A stretch of 64,000 nt of DNA, from contig OY848930.1 of NCBI GenBank assembly GCA_963693285.1, positions 4,402,001-4,466,000 on the forward strand, given 5' to 3'. The notes below the pieces were generated by a model, which saw only the letters and a list, made by a program, of their open reading frames with translations, ran no database searches and was not told the origin of the DNA. The stretch is from Xestospongia muta (lineage: Eukaryota; Porifera; Demospongiae; Haplosclerida; Petrosiidae). Positions 1 to 29,500 of this stretch are shown piece after piece; position 1 is the first letter of the stretch, and each line of letters opens with the position of its first letter. The translations under genes and the position numbers were made by a program.

Positions 1-2085
1 AGGACTCCATTTACACGCTTATAGTATAAGGTGAGTTATCTCTCCATCCATCATCTCCCGTCAATTTTTCCGTTGTTACAACTGCTCTTTTTTTTTCTCC
101 CTCTATGTTCTCTACGACTCACATCATCGTTGGATCATCTCTTACTTCGTTGGATCGACTCGCCCATCTCGTCGCTGGATCATCTTTTCATTTCTGTTAT
201 GTCATCCTTATCTGTTTCTTTACTTTCTTTTTTATTTTTTATTTATTTTTAGTTTTCAATTTATTTATTTTTAGTTTTCAATTTTTTGTAAAGTCAGTTC
301 ACTAATTGATTTCTTTCTGCTACAGGATTCAACTTGGAATTCAACTTGGAAGTTCTTACAGCGTTCTTGACTGTTCTTGACTGTTGTGCTCTGATGTTCT
401 CTGACTGCTCTGATGTTCTCTGGATGTAAAAGATGAGTCGCTCTCCGTGTCATTTCCTGTCTTCCTTCCAGCCTTCTTTCCTCTTCTTTTTATTTTTTAA
501 AAATTTTTTTTTGGGCTATCCAGCCCATACACTATACACACACTCATACAAACCCTATTAATTATCTCTCCCCTGCCGCCTGGCGGCCTAAAAAAATTTT
601 TTTTTAAAATATCCAAGGCCGCCAGGTGGCGGGGGAGAGCTCTGATCTTCTAGGGTGCGTGTGTGTGTGCTGTGTGTGTGTGCAGGTTGGTGGTCCTTTT
701 TCACTTCCTCTGTCTTTCTTCACTCTCCATCCATCCATTCATTGTCTCTACCAGTTCAGTTGTTACTACTCTTTTCTTTCCCTGCAGGAGCAGCTGTTGA
801 AGAAGGTGAGCTATCTTCCATCCATCCATTCTTTAGAAATCCAGTTGTTACAACTAACTTTTGTCTTTCTTTCTCTATGTTCTCTACTTGTGGACTGACT
901 GGACTCTTGGGAACTCTTCATCTACTGAGACTGTCTTTTTTATTTCTTTTTTTTGTATTTTTATTTCATTTTTATTTCTTTTCTTTTTTGTAATTTTATA
1001 TCTTAGAATGTTTTTCTTTATAGTATATTGAAATTCTTAAAAAAAAACATTTTTCACTAAAATTTGTCAAAAGTCAAACATCTTAACTTCAGTTTCAAAT
1101 ATTTTAAGCTAATTATTAATCACCAAGTTTGAAATTTACAATCTTTTTAAGATTGATCCATCTTACTTATACCAATATAGATCTTTGTTATTATTGCAAA
1201 TTATTTTTAATAAGATAATAAACTAATTCACTAATTCTTTAGTTTTATTATCATTAATATCACTTTTGGAAAAAAGCATTTTTTTGGGAAAAAATTTAAT
1301 TAATAATCTTTTTAAATTAATTAAAAACCTATTAAAGTCTTTTGCTGTTCTTGTTAGGCGTCTCGTGTGTACGGATGACATTTTCCCGCCATAAATGGTG
1401 GTCACACGTTTGCTGTTCCTTGCTAGACGCGTGCTGACGATATTTTCCCGCGTGGCCAATGTGTGCATGCTCATTAGTAATTGATGATCTAAAGATGTTC
1501 TTTGTCTGGACTCTCAAGATCTTCACCTATTGAGACAGTTTAATTTTTGTTTCAGAATAAAGTTTTTTTTAGATAATTCCAGCTTTTAATTGATAAAATT
1601 AATATTTATTTATCAATTAACTTTGTTGTTTGTTTAAAACTAGATGAGATCCATACAGATCAGAGAACAAACACAATTGCTGTCAGCTTCCAATGCAACT
1701 TAAAAATCTTACTCTCTATAGCAAATAACATTTGATACGTCTATTTACCAAATATACAATTATTCATGGAATACAAAAATATAAAGTTTGTCGCTAAAAT
1801 AATCTGTTGATTAGCTTCTAGGGTTTGTCACTAGCGTGATGAGGACGAACATGATAAACCATTATGTTACAATCAGTACTAATCACATGATAACCAGAGG
1901 ACACTAGAGAGTACTTTGTTTCAAAGGACAGTGGTCATTGAGTTGATAAATTAATACAGTTGAGTTAGGACCTTACAGACACGAACGAAACAACAGCACT
2001 TCGTCACGATAGTACATGGTTAAAGATTCCTGAGTGTTTACATTTCCGTTAATTTTAGTAATCTATAACTTATGATAATAAAAAT
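1..2085. other. Intergenic / unassigned 5' region of window
   Basis: I find no supportable gene here. The first kilobase is T-rich, and its short open frames are low-complexity. Two diverged copies of one stretch lie at about 31-120 and 806-890; both begin with a donor-like GGTGAG and share the words GTTGTTACAACT and TATGTTCTCTAC. A splice-like block (TTTCCCTGCAG, 18 nt, GTGAGC) sits at 777-811. They may be the last exons or UTR introns of a (+) gene entering from the left, but I cannot place a frame. At 1340-1456 two diverged copies of a 45-70 bp segment share GCTGTTC, TAG(A/G)CG and ATTTTCCCGC. From 1460 to 2085 I see nothing definable; it includes the 3' flank of CEP192. Confidence 0.5.
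566..639. repeat. GC-rich perfect-type hairpin
   Basis: Two 24-bp arms (566-589 and 616-639) are inverted repeats of each other with about two mismatches, separated by a 26-nt A/T-only-like loop. The arms are strongly GC-rich (core GCCGCC, GGCGGC) in a region that is otherwise very AT-rich. A second small hairpin (GGGCTATCCAGCCC) lies just before, at 514-527. It could be the end of a fold-back or Helitron-like element, or a structured RNA; no family was recognised. Confidence 0.6.
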
Positions 2086-14316
<12,231 letters not shown>

Positions 14317-14469
14317 TATCTCTGTTAGACAGTAACTTCTTTTTTCTCTCATTCAATGTTTGCATTCCCGCCAAGTAATTTGTTTTGGATTAGGTCACGT
14401 GAAAATTATGTGACTATCACGTGAGAAACTAACCTGTTAACACGTGCTCTGGTGCTCAACGAAAGAAAA
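14317..14469. promoter_or_regulatory. Divergent promoter CEP192 / ACIN1 with three CACGTG boxes
   Basis: 153 bp separate the two start codons. Three perfect CACGTG E-boxes lie at 14396-14401, 14418-14423 and 14441-14446; the first is extended to GTCACGTGA. No TATA box is evident. CACGTG is the known site of bHLH-zip factors (USF, MYC/MAX, MITF/TFE); that such a factor acts here is inference. Confidence 0.65.
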
Positions 14470-17400
14470 ATGGCATCTAAGGCGTATGTTGCTTCCATGA
14501 CTGTTGCAGAGCTGACTGCTGAGTTAAAGAAGAGAGGATTGAATTGTAAAGGGAAGAAAAAGACGTTACAGAACAGATTAGAGCAAGTAAGATGAATTAA
14601 TTGTAGAATAATTCGTTGATTTTTAGTTAATTGAAAATAGAGGGATCAAGCTTAGTTTAGTGCTAATTGTATATATTATTGATGCTTCAAATTATTAACT
14701 GCCTTCTCTAAATAAACTTGACGATACTAGCTAAGAGTTTATTACGCTTGTTATTATTAGTTCTTAAAGACTGTGCTCCTTAATTTATTAATGTTGTTTT
14801 ATTTATAATTAATCCATTATTCCTATTTTTTAAATTCTTCAAATGACGTAGCTTTAAGGTTTTTAATACAAAAAATCTGAATTATGTTTGCAATATTACT
14901 TAAAAAACAGCTTGACTTTGTCGCATTTACATAAACACACATAAAGTTTTAAAATGACAACCAGTCACTTTAAAATGTTATTAAAAAGGTAAGTATGTGT
15001 ACATTTGATAATCCTCCTCTCATCTTTTATAAACAATTGAAAATGTTTATCATATTAAAACATAAGTGGACTTTGTTTGATTTTTTTATACATGCCAACC
15101 TGAAAGTTTTATAATTGTATTTTATAGGCTCTTTACGATGAGGAGAACAGTGAGACCAGCTCTGAAAGCAACGAAGAAGCTACAATTCGTGCAGCTTCAG
15201 CCGTTATTAATCAATTGGAAGGTCCTTTGAATGAAGCACTACCCACGGAAGAACTCATTGTATCAATTGAACACTCTAAAAGAACCAGAGAACCTAATGA
15301 AGAACCTGTAATACATACCAATCATAATACCAATGATATATATGTACATGTACCAACTGACGTTAATGAACAACCATTAGAACAGCAGCACATCTTCCCG
15401 GATCATGTGACTTCAGAATCGTCATATCCATCAGCTGATTCAGTACCTCAAGAGAATTTAGTTCCTCCACCCACTTCATCAGTTTTGTATCAGACACAAG
15501 AACCAGTGGTTCCTGTTCAAACTTCAGTACTGATGGAGGAGAATTTAGTTCCTCCTCCCACTTCATCAGTTTTGTATCAGACACAAGAACCAGTGGTCCC
15601 TGTTCAAACTTCAGTACTGATGGAGGAGAATTTAGTTCCTCCTCCCACTTCATCAGTTTTGTATCAGACACAAGAACCAGTGGTTCCTGTTGAAACTTCA
15701 GTACCGATGGAAGAGAATTTAGCTCCTCCTCCCACTTCATCAGTTTTGTATCAGACACGAGAATCAGTGCTTCCTGTTCAAATGTCGGTACTGATTGAAG
15801 AAAATGTCCATGACAAGATCGAGGATAAAGTGAATGAGGTGCAAACACCAGAAGAAACTAATCCAATAGGAGAGAGATCCAATGTCCAAGAGACAGAAAA
15901 GAGTGAAGATTTTCCCCAATATATTAATGTACCATCCGAGTCATCAATAGATACTCCTTCAATTGAAGAATCTAGCACTGATTCTAGCCTTATTTTGCCA
16001 GTAACAGCAGCATCCATTGAAGAGAGACCAGTTATATTACCTGTATCAGAGAATCCACCACTGTCTTCTCTAGGAAGTACTCCGGTATCATCAGTGGGAC
16101 CTAACCTCAGTCTAGTAGTTCCTTCTGTTTCCCCTGGTAGTGGTGGAGACTTGGAATCAGAAAGTGAAGTGAACAGCATTGCTGTTGAACCTCCATCTCC
16201 AATAAGAGATGAGATCAGTGTAGTGCTTGAAGAAGGCTCTGTGTCGTTTTTGAAAGAAGAGTCAACTCCTCAGCCACCTGAAGTCCCAGAAGTAACCAAG
16301 CAAATAGAGGAGGAGCCTAAGACACCAGTAAAAGAAACACCAATGGAGACTTCTACTCAGGAGGACGTAACTTGTAATGACTCCAAGGAGACTGGTATAG
16401 CAGCTTTTCCAACTGAAGATGTAGTTCCGTCTACTGATACAATACCTAGTATCTTGCCAGACTCTGTTATTGATGAGGGTAAGAATCAGATTATTGAGTC
16501 TCAACAGGTGGTAAGTTCCGATAGCGGTGTAGATTCAAGTCACATTGAGCTTGATGTTGTAGTGCCCACAATGGAAGATGATGATTTTTCGGTCTTTTCT
16601 GTCGAAGCTGCAGAGGCTCAACAGAAGCTAGACACTGCCTCTGGGAGTAGCCAAAAAAGGCCTAGTTCGCTTTCAAGCTTTGCTTCTAATGGTCACTCAG
16701 GGAATGATTTAGGGGGTTTGGTTAGCAAAAATGAGAATGACGAACAGACTAGAAAAAGACAAGGTTCTGTTCCTGACAGGGAAATCCAAGAATCTAACGA
16801 GGTAGGTGTGGCTCCTCATACCCATTCTCTTAAACTGAAACATGTTCTCAGTTATACAATTATAATCATTTGACTTTTTATTTCTATAGACCTCAAATAC
16901 AAAAAGGAGAAGAATTTCAACTTCTCCAAGAAGTGAGTTCAACTATTACAAATGTAACCTTGATAGTCTACTTTACCTTAGCCATTCATTGACATACTAT
17001 AATGTATCTCATTGCATCCACTTATTAGTACACCAATACAACAGAAATAACTGTTTTTTATAGACTGGACAAGTTAATGGTTTAATGTACATTCCTTATA
17101 TTCATAAATGAACTGATTTTGTTTCACTAGACTTTTTTTATTTATGTATGAAAATTGTTCTTTTCTCTAAGGGTCTCAAGAGCGTCGTCGTAGATGGGGC
17201 TCTAGTACCAGTCGTACACCAACCTCTACTCAACTGGCTATAAGCTCTGACACACTAGAGGTAAAGTAACTGTCTTTGAGAGATGTTATTAAGGGGTTAA
17301 ATTTATCTGTCTATGATTAGAAGCTCATAATCATATTGATACAATGTGGGAAATGCAGTGTATACAGGGTTAAATATCATTTATTTTTACAGACAATAAT

Positions 17401-18378
17401 TCCAGAGGAGGTTAAAGAAGAGGTAGCTGAGACCCTTTCTGGTACAGCATTAGAGTCTGTCATGGATTATGATATGGAAGAGGTGACAACACCAGATAAC
17501 ATTGAGGAGATGGAGGGAAAAGATAAGAAAGATGAGCCAAAACAAGATGACGAAGATATTGTAGACTTAGGAAAGGAAAGGTAGGTTAAAATTACATTAT
17601 CTAATAATGCATACATAAAAATAATTTTTGTATTATGTTAAATTAGAATATTTATGGTACGTAATATATTCTCCTTTTTAGTTCAATGATGGATGAATAT
17701 GAACGAGAATGGCAAGAAAAGGAGAGAGAAAAGGAACTTCAAAAAAGGGAGGCTGGCCGAGCCAAACACGAGCAGGAGACTCGACGTAAACTTGAAGCTC
17801 GACTCAACTCACAGCAGAGAGAAGAGAGAGAGGAGAGACAACCACGTAAGATTGTAGTAATTAAAACCAAATGACCAGCTGAACAGAGTGGTTGAGTGTT
17901 TTGTTTAAGTCAGTGCCTCCATATGTTGCTACATATTACACTTATCTCCACCCCTTAAGTCCTAAATATTAACTATACATAACAAGGTAGGGTTTTCTGC
18001 CAGACATATAGGTACTTATATTTTTAAAGCTGTGTATTGATCGCTGTAAAGTTGATCTGTGTAAAACTAAATGTTGATAGTGAGGTCACAATGATTATAT
18101 CAAGACAGTCCTACCCAAGTAATTCTTGGGATTTCCTTATTCTTTGACTCAAAACTTTCTATAATACATGTATATATTTTTTATTGTAAATTTCTCCATG
18201 TAGTGAAACCGAGGAGTCCTTCTCCTGCTTGGAATTCACCTAGTCGTATTCTTCATATTGAGAACCTGACACGCCCATTTACTATATTACAATTAAAAGA
18301 GTTATTACAGGAAGATGGACCTATGGTTGAAGGAGGGTTCTGGACTAACAGAATAAAGTCGCATTGTATAGCTATTGT

Positions 18379-18428
<50 letters not shown>

Positions 18429-19577
18429 CCTTTTTCTTTTATTTTACAGTATTCAAGCACAGATACGGCCATAGCTACAAGAAATCGTCTTCATGGACTC
18501 AAATGGCCCTCAACCAATCCTAAACTCTTAAGAAGTGACTTTCTCAATAATAAAATGGTATATATATATATATATGATATGAACTTGTGTCTGGGACTAT
18601 ATTACCATTGACATGTAATTATAGTATTACTTTACTATTTCTCTAGGTAACTGAGATTAGTGAAGGTCAGATGATTATAGAGTCTCGATCACCTTCTCCA
18701 GTTAAAGAGGAGGGTAGCCATGATAATTTAGAGCCTGTAACTGAACCTCCTATTATGATCACAAAGAAGGAAGAAAGCAAAAAAGGTAAGAGATGATTGA
18801 TTTATAAATTGATTTTCATTGTATTTGTAATAGATCCTGTTATTACTATTAAACCTGAAGAGAAACCAAAAGAGGAAAAACCCACTCGTGTTCTGGATGA
18901 TCTCTTTCGTAAAACTAAAACCACACCCTCTATCTATTGGTTACCATTGTCTCCTGAAGAAGTGAGTATTTACAATATACAATGCTACAACTGATATGGT
19001 CATTTTTATATTCATGTCTATACAATATATGTGTACATGTAAACACTACAAGTAAACAGTATATGTACAAGTAAGCACTACAAATTAACAATATATGTAC
19101 ATGTAAGCACTACAAGTAAACAATATATGTACATGTAAACACTACAAGTAAACAATATATGTACATGTAAACACTACAAGTAAACAATAAAACAATATAT
19201 ATACATACAAACACTACAAGTTAACAATATGTGTACTTGTAAACATCACAAGTCCACATATAATGTTTAGTTGTATACTTCATTGTCATGTTGATTCTCT
19301 TTAGATTGAAGTCAAAGAAAATGAGAGGAAAGCGCGCGAAACAGAACGAGAAAAACGTCGAGTGGAGCGACAGAAAGAGAGGGAAAAAGAAATGGAAGAG
19401 ATGGAACGTGAAAGACGAGAGAGAGAAAGAAGAATCCGTGAGGAAAGAGAGAGAAGAGCTAAAGAGCGGACTATCAGGAGATCAAGATCACGCTCTCCAC
19501 AACAATCTCGGTCACGTTCTAGAACTCCACGCCGTTCTCGTTCAAGGAGTATCAGTCCTCCGAGGAGACGACGATAA
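14470..19577 (+). CDS. ACIN1: Acinus (apoptotic chromatin condensation inducer; ASAP/EJC subunit)
   Basis: Acinus is a nuclear RNA-binding protein that forms the ASAP complex with RNPS1 and SAP18 at exon-junction complexes (family knowledge). Exons: 14470-14586, 15128-16801, 16890-16932, 17172-17260, 17393-17580, 17682-17845, 18204-18376, 18450-18557, 18647-18785, 18834-18961, 19305-19577; 3,096 nt, 1,031 aa, phases close. Exon 1 encodes a SAP DNA-binding domain (ELTAELKKRGLNCKGKK, residues ~13-39). Exon 2 is acidic and disordered, with four 29-residue tandem repeats. RRRWGSS (exon 4) is a typical Acinus signature. The RRM is in exons 7-8 (~760-850, RILHIENLTRPFT to LHGLKWPSTNPK). The RNPS1/SAP18-binding motif is in exon 10 (LDDLFRKTKTTPSIYWLPL, ~915-935). 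Exon 11 is an Arg/Glu coiled stretch plus an RS-rich tail. The N-terminus is shorter than in vertebrates. Divergent from CEP192; followed in tandem by VPS9D1 after 219 bp. Confidence 0.95.
15453..15803 (+). repeat. 87-bp in-frame tandem repeat (4 copies) in ACIN1 exon 2
   Basis: Copies start at 15453, 15540, 15627 and 15714, each encoding 29 residues (begins ENLVPPPTSSVLYQ, ends VLME or similar). The first three are almost identical at DNA level; the fourth is more diverged. The period is a multiple of three, so copy-number change would keep the frame. Confidence 0.95.
18378..18427 (+). repeat. (GT)n microsatellite at ACIN1 donor
   Basis: The GT repeat begins inside the splice donor of the exon ending at 18376 (GTAAGTGTGTGT) and fills most of this short intron. 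Confidence 0.95.
19016..19260. repeat. Degenerate ~37-bp tandem repeat in ACIN1 last intron
   Basis: About six copies of a unit containing ATATGTACATGTAAACACT and ACAAGTAAACA. The embedded TACATGTA palindrome is scattered throughout the window (for example near 3290, 4390, 5840, 13560). Confidence 0.85.
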
Positions 19578-19796
19578 ATACAACCCAACACAGAAAAAGC
19601 TCTCTCTTACTAATACCATACAACCATGCATACTTTTAATTATTATCTCCTTTTCATGCAATGTTTAATAAGATTTTGGAACATTTTTGATTTAATTCAA
19701 GCGAAGTAATAGACGAATATATCTCCCTCTTACCAAAGTGCTATAATGAAATAATAGTTAATTACTGAGAGGTGTGGTTTTCTTACAGCCAACGCT

Positions 19797-24410
<4,614 letters not shown>

Positions 24411-25578
24411 TTGATTGAATTCTAAGTAGGCAGTCTATAGTACTTATATATTATACATGTAATAATTGTTACCTTTATTATGGTTGTTGAATTTTTGTCA
24501 TAAATATTAGTGAAATGATATCACAATAGAATAAAAGGAGTGTTGAGTGTAATATATACATGTGATATTACAAGTTTTGTACAATATCAAGTATTGTACT
24601 CATGTCTGATACATTATGATGCGAATGTCACTTCATAGACACAGGTTTTTCAATTGAAATAACTCTTGGGCTTTGATCAGCTATATCTTTCACTTTGTTG
24701 CTAGAACTAGTTTTACTTGATGTTATTACAAACCTGTAATGAATATTTTCCTTGCTGTCTCTTTTGACTTACTTCCATTTCAGCACAAACTTCAATTATT
24801 TAGTGGAATAACTTCCAATAGAATGGATACAATAACTGCCAACACTGGATTATAATATTGCTCAAACTCAGATCTATTATATGTGTGTAACATTGCGTGA
24901 GTAATGGTTTAACATTCTCAGTAGCAACTAGACCTGTAAACAGCAACATTTAATTCATTATCAATGACCAGTTATTAGTTGAGTAATGTTGCATATCAGC
25001 TATGATCATGTACATATTGGTTATATGTGACATGATTTGTGAAAAGGGACCACTTCTGTCAAAATATTTGTGATTTGATTTGTTAACAAAACCACTGTTA
25101 AAACATATCAAAAACAGTTTTGCATACATATATAATAGTTATGGATATAGCAATTGTATGTATACAAAATTGAAATGCTTGAGATGTTTTAACAGTGGTT
25201 TGTTCACAAAACAGGTCACAAATATTTTGAAAGAAGTGGTCCCTTTTTGCAAATCAGGTCACATATGTGTGGGTTAAACTATCCTGTATATAGACCAATA
25301 GTCATGTACACACACCAGTATGTGTTTCCTTATGTTCATGTATAATGTTGAGTAATCGGGGACTTACCAAATATGGTAAATCATCTAGAACTATTATGAC
25401 AATAATTGTAACCCTAACACTCTACCTACCTGATATGACATAACTGATGAATAATTAGTATTGTTATTTTGACCATATATGGTATTTCTCATTCGATATT
25501 ACATTATGAAAGCAAATACAATATAATAGTTATATTATTATAATCATGTAATTCAACTGGACTCAGTTTTAATGATAA
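24411..25578. other. Convergent intergenic gap VPS9D1 / RGS22
   Basis: 1,168 bp between two convergent stop codons. It holds both 3' ends and one MITE (25026-25263). No further coding sequence is seen. Confidence 0.8.
25026..25263. mobile_element. 238-bp mariner/Tc1-type MITE (long inverted repeats, TA flanks)
   Basis: Two imperfect inverted arms of about 108 bp (25026-25133 and 25157-25263) face each other across a short spacer. Both ends start TGTGAC(A/C)TGATTTG, read inward, and both carry AAAAGGGACCACTTCT and ACCACTGTTAAAACAT. A TA dinucleotide flanks each end (24-25 and 64-65 of the 25000s), the target-site duplication expected of Tc1/mariner elements. There is no transposase. Confidence 0.8.
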
Positions 25579-26468
25579 TTATTGCACTATCGTTGAGATC
25601 TTGCTCAAACGAGTTGATAACATTGTATGGTTCGATTTGAACATGAAGGAAGGAGTGAACCCATGGTTAAAAGACAATGAAGATTCATGACGTGGGACTG
25701 GCTTCTCCTTAGATGATGGGCGGATCAGCCGAAGACCAGTCCTTAATGAGAATGAGAGGATGCATCCATCTGCAGAAGCAATGATGGTCTTAGCTCCGTA
25801 CACACAAAAGTAATAATTGATTTTGAAATTAATTAAGATAATTTAATGGCATCTTTGTGAATTACCTAACATCATGTGACTGTCACATGACTCCACTTGC
25901 AGTGTAGTGGACCAATGATCTGAAGAATCATGAGAATGCAATGTAGAATTTGAATGTGAGGTGGGTGCCCACCTCCACACACAAAATCTATTCAAGTTAT
26001 AAAAGAGAGAGCATTAATATAAAGTCATGAAGGAATTAACCTTTTCCAGTAAAGAATGAGAGAAGAGAAGATATTGAGAGCAGCTTCGTGGAACATTCCT
26101 CTCACTACATGTCCCCGAGATAAATTGTTTAAGATAGCTGACACAATCTCAGGTGCTACATTAATCTAAGAGAGAAAATAATATTCATTAAAAGTTAACA
26201 TAGCTATAATTATAGTAGTTTTAAGCTACATCCAGTACTTAAGTCTAGGTGACGACATCATCATTATATACCTGTACTTTTGGTGGTACTGAAGAGTCAA
26301 TGTAACAGTTCACTATAGCATGAGCTTTTTTATGAATCATAATTTCATCCTCTGGTGTATAATTGCCACTGTTCTTAGCTGCATTGACCACGTCAGCCAT
26401 ATCCTTAAACCTATCATGTAACCATGGAATTGAGAATGTGACTAAGCTTCTCCTTGATAGTAAACACA

Positions 26469-26515
<47 letters not shown>

Positions 26516-29500
26516 AGAACCAGAATGTGTATGGCATTTGGGTTGATATTTAATTTTGAACATGATCTGGCATGCTTTAAAGAATTGTCAATGAACACAG
26601 TCTATGTAGCTTTAAATCCATCAACAACTGTGACAAAACATTTTATAACTGTATTTGTGTATTAATAACAGTGTACTATACTAACCTTTCTACTTCAGCC
26701 CAGAATGAAAGATCATTTAATAGTTTGGTTACATTTATGACTTTCGATCCAATCAGTTTCTTTTTACCTGACATGTCACCATTCAGTACTTCATTGGTAA
26801 GATATTTCTTGAATAGAGCCAATGTACAAGGATCCATTAGCCCACGGCGAAAACTGATAACATTTTTAGTAAAAATGTCCCATAGGCCTCTCTATGTGTA
26901 TATAAAATATATGTTGTTAAATGTGCAGACTTTTGTTGTGTTACTATTTCTTAAATTACAAATAATAATAATAATCCTAACCCTATACATGTACATGTAC
27001 AAATTCTTACATGAGTTAGGCCACTATATTTTATAAAACAAATAGAGGCTTGCCCTTTTTACTTACAGAATGTTCTCTAACAAATGGTTTCTTTTCTTCC
27101 GGTTTGTTCTCTTCATCATTAGTTTTAGTCTCTTTCTCTTGTCCATAGTTTCCCGACAAAAACTTGAGATAGTCAGAATACCTTTATAAAATGAAGTCAT
27201 CAATCATATGTGATACTAGAATTGGTTGTATACACAGGGTGATCTCTTCAACAATACTTGATTTAAAATAATAATAATTATTATGAATACATGCAGTAAA
27301 CATTGAAATACCAGCGTGATTCTAATGACTTGGCTACGGACTCTTGTGCGTCCATAAGTTGAAATGGTGTGGGATTTCGAAGGGAAGCTACCTCTGCTAA
27401 TGTGGTGTCTCTGCAGTGTAAAGCTAAGGAGACAAACTAGAATTATTGTTGCCTTATATGGCAATGTATAATCTTAAAACAGTCCAGTCTGAACCACAAT
27501 ATGCAATTATAACGACTTACTGATATCAATTCCTTCTTTAAAGAATCTTCTCATAATTCGTCGTATTTTTGTAGTACATGAGTTCTCATCTGCAATGGTA
27601 TCTTTCATGTCTTCAACAGCCAACCAAAACACTATACTCATATCAGCACCGTTACCAAGTGTAGACAAGAACTGATAAAAACTCTCCAAGTGTTCGGAAG
27701 ATTTCATCATTGTGCTAAAACTCCTGAAAATATAAAAGAATCAATGAGGTGAAGATATGAGTTATGTTCTGACATATATAACCCTCAAGATGTGTCTACA
27801 TTCATACAATTATCTCCAAGGATTAAAGGCAAGCAAATAACTCATTCATAGGGAAACAATTCCATGCATTACTTTGGTATAGGTGGTTTCTTCTTCAGGG
27901 CATCACTGATTGTTGCAGATTGACTGCTAAAGACAGTCATTCGTGTCAACTTGTTTGCTGTTCTCTGCGATGTTGTGGAGATAGTTGTGATCATAGGAAC
28001 TAGGTTTATCCCACGGTAACTAATGGGACCAATATCTCCAGGAGTTGAGACTCTACTGGTGTCCTCTGGAAAGGATGATAGCAGATTATAGGGTCTTGTA
28101 GAAGTACCGATAGCAATGGGCTGTGTGTAGAGGTGCATTGCCAAACGAGAGGGAAGATGTAATAATCCTGTAATTAAAGAAAGAGGGTAAAGAATGTCTC
28201 ATGTTGGTATGTTGTGTTGTAATTTTTCTAACAATAAGTCCGTCCATGTATCACCTGGGTTTTCTATTACTTCACTGTACTCAACTGAGCGCCACATTTT
28301 TCTCACAACGTGATCGTCACTGGGGTCAAAGGTCAACAATAGAATTTTCTCGGATGATTGAGATTCATGGAAAAGTACAGATTGTTCTTTTTGTATCGAG
28401 TCAGATAAGTGACTTAAATCTCTTCGTATGACCTAAAGATATAAAATTGTATTGGATTCTGTGAACAATATTGAAAAATGTAATTATGTGAAATACTAAG
28501 ATATTTTGTATTGGTTTGATTTACCACTCACACATTCTGCTTGAAATGAGTCATTGTCATTTATTATATACTTCTCCCAATATGGTTGGACTACCTGTAG
28601 AAATGATACCAGATGAAGATATTGTTATATTCTCTAAGTCTTTTCTGCATGTCAATGAAGTATGCAAGTATGCTCTTTGTATTTAACACAAAGACATTTA
28701 AAAAATAATTATGCACAATTTACAAGGATCTAAACCTTTATATTACATGTACTTCATGTAGGTTTGCCTAAAAATTAACTATACAATAAATTATATGGCT
28801 AATACTAACAATTAAACTTCTCTAGTGCAATGACATAATGATTGATACCTTGCAGGCATAGTCTTGTGTCTCCAGTAAAAGACTGTGGCCTAGTCCTTTT
28901 GGTAACAGAATATGTAGTTGTCTTTGGATTTCTATAGGTAGCTCAACGTAAAACTCAGAATTGTCATCAATATACAACTCTAATAAAGTCTCCAGATCAG
29001 TGGCAAGTGGATGTCCATTGAATAGATTAAGATAAGGACACACTAGGTCAGAATCTAACCTCCTTTTTCCATTATACCATCTCTTCATTTCATCACGAGT
29101 CAATAACAACTCTATGGACTGCCAAAACAGGAGAAAATTCTTTGCCTTGACCGATTCATCTGCTTCAAATTCATACGTCTCTTTAAAATATTCTAGAATT
29201 GGATTACCAGCAGCAAAACTACAACGAATGGAAGCTTGCGTGAATGGAATTAGCCTTTTTCTAAGCCATGAACTTTCATTGTGTTTGTTTGAGACTGAAG
29301 TTGCCACAGACAAAGGGAAGAGCATTTGAGTGCTAGAGCTTAACATGGGTTTGGGTTGATTGTCTCGTCTTTTAGCAGCAAGATAATGATCCCTTCTTCT
29401 GTTATTTGATATGTGAATGGATTGCTTATTCAAAAGTCTTTTTTTAAGTTGTTCAAGAGGTACAGTGACATCAGCACCCTCATTACCACGATCAACAATT

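Noticed and set aside
1818..1862. Hammerhead-ribozyme-like string (GTC, TGATGAGGACGAAC, flanking GGTTT/AAACC)
   Set aside because: The required C of CUGANGA is G here, GAAA is GAAC, and stem II and stem I cannot form with proper loops, so a catalytic fold is not supported.
15363..16179. Minus-strand frames of 133-161 codons opposite ACIN1 exon 2
   Set aside because: Antisense shadows created by the 87-bp repeat in a stop-poor exon.
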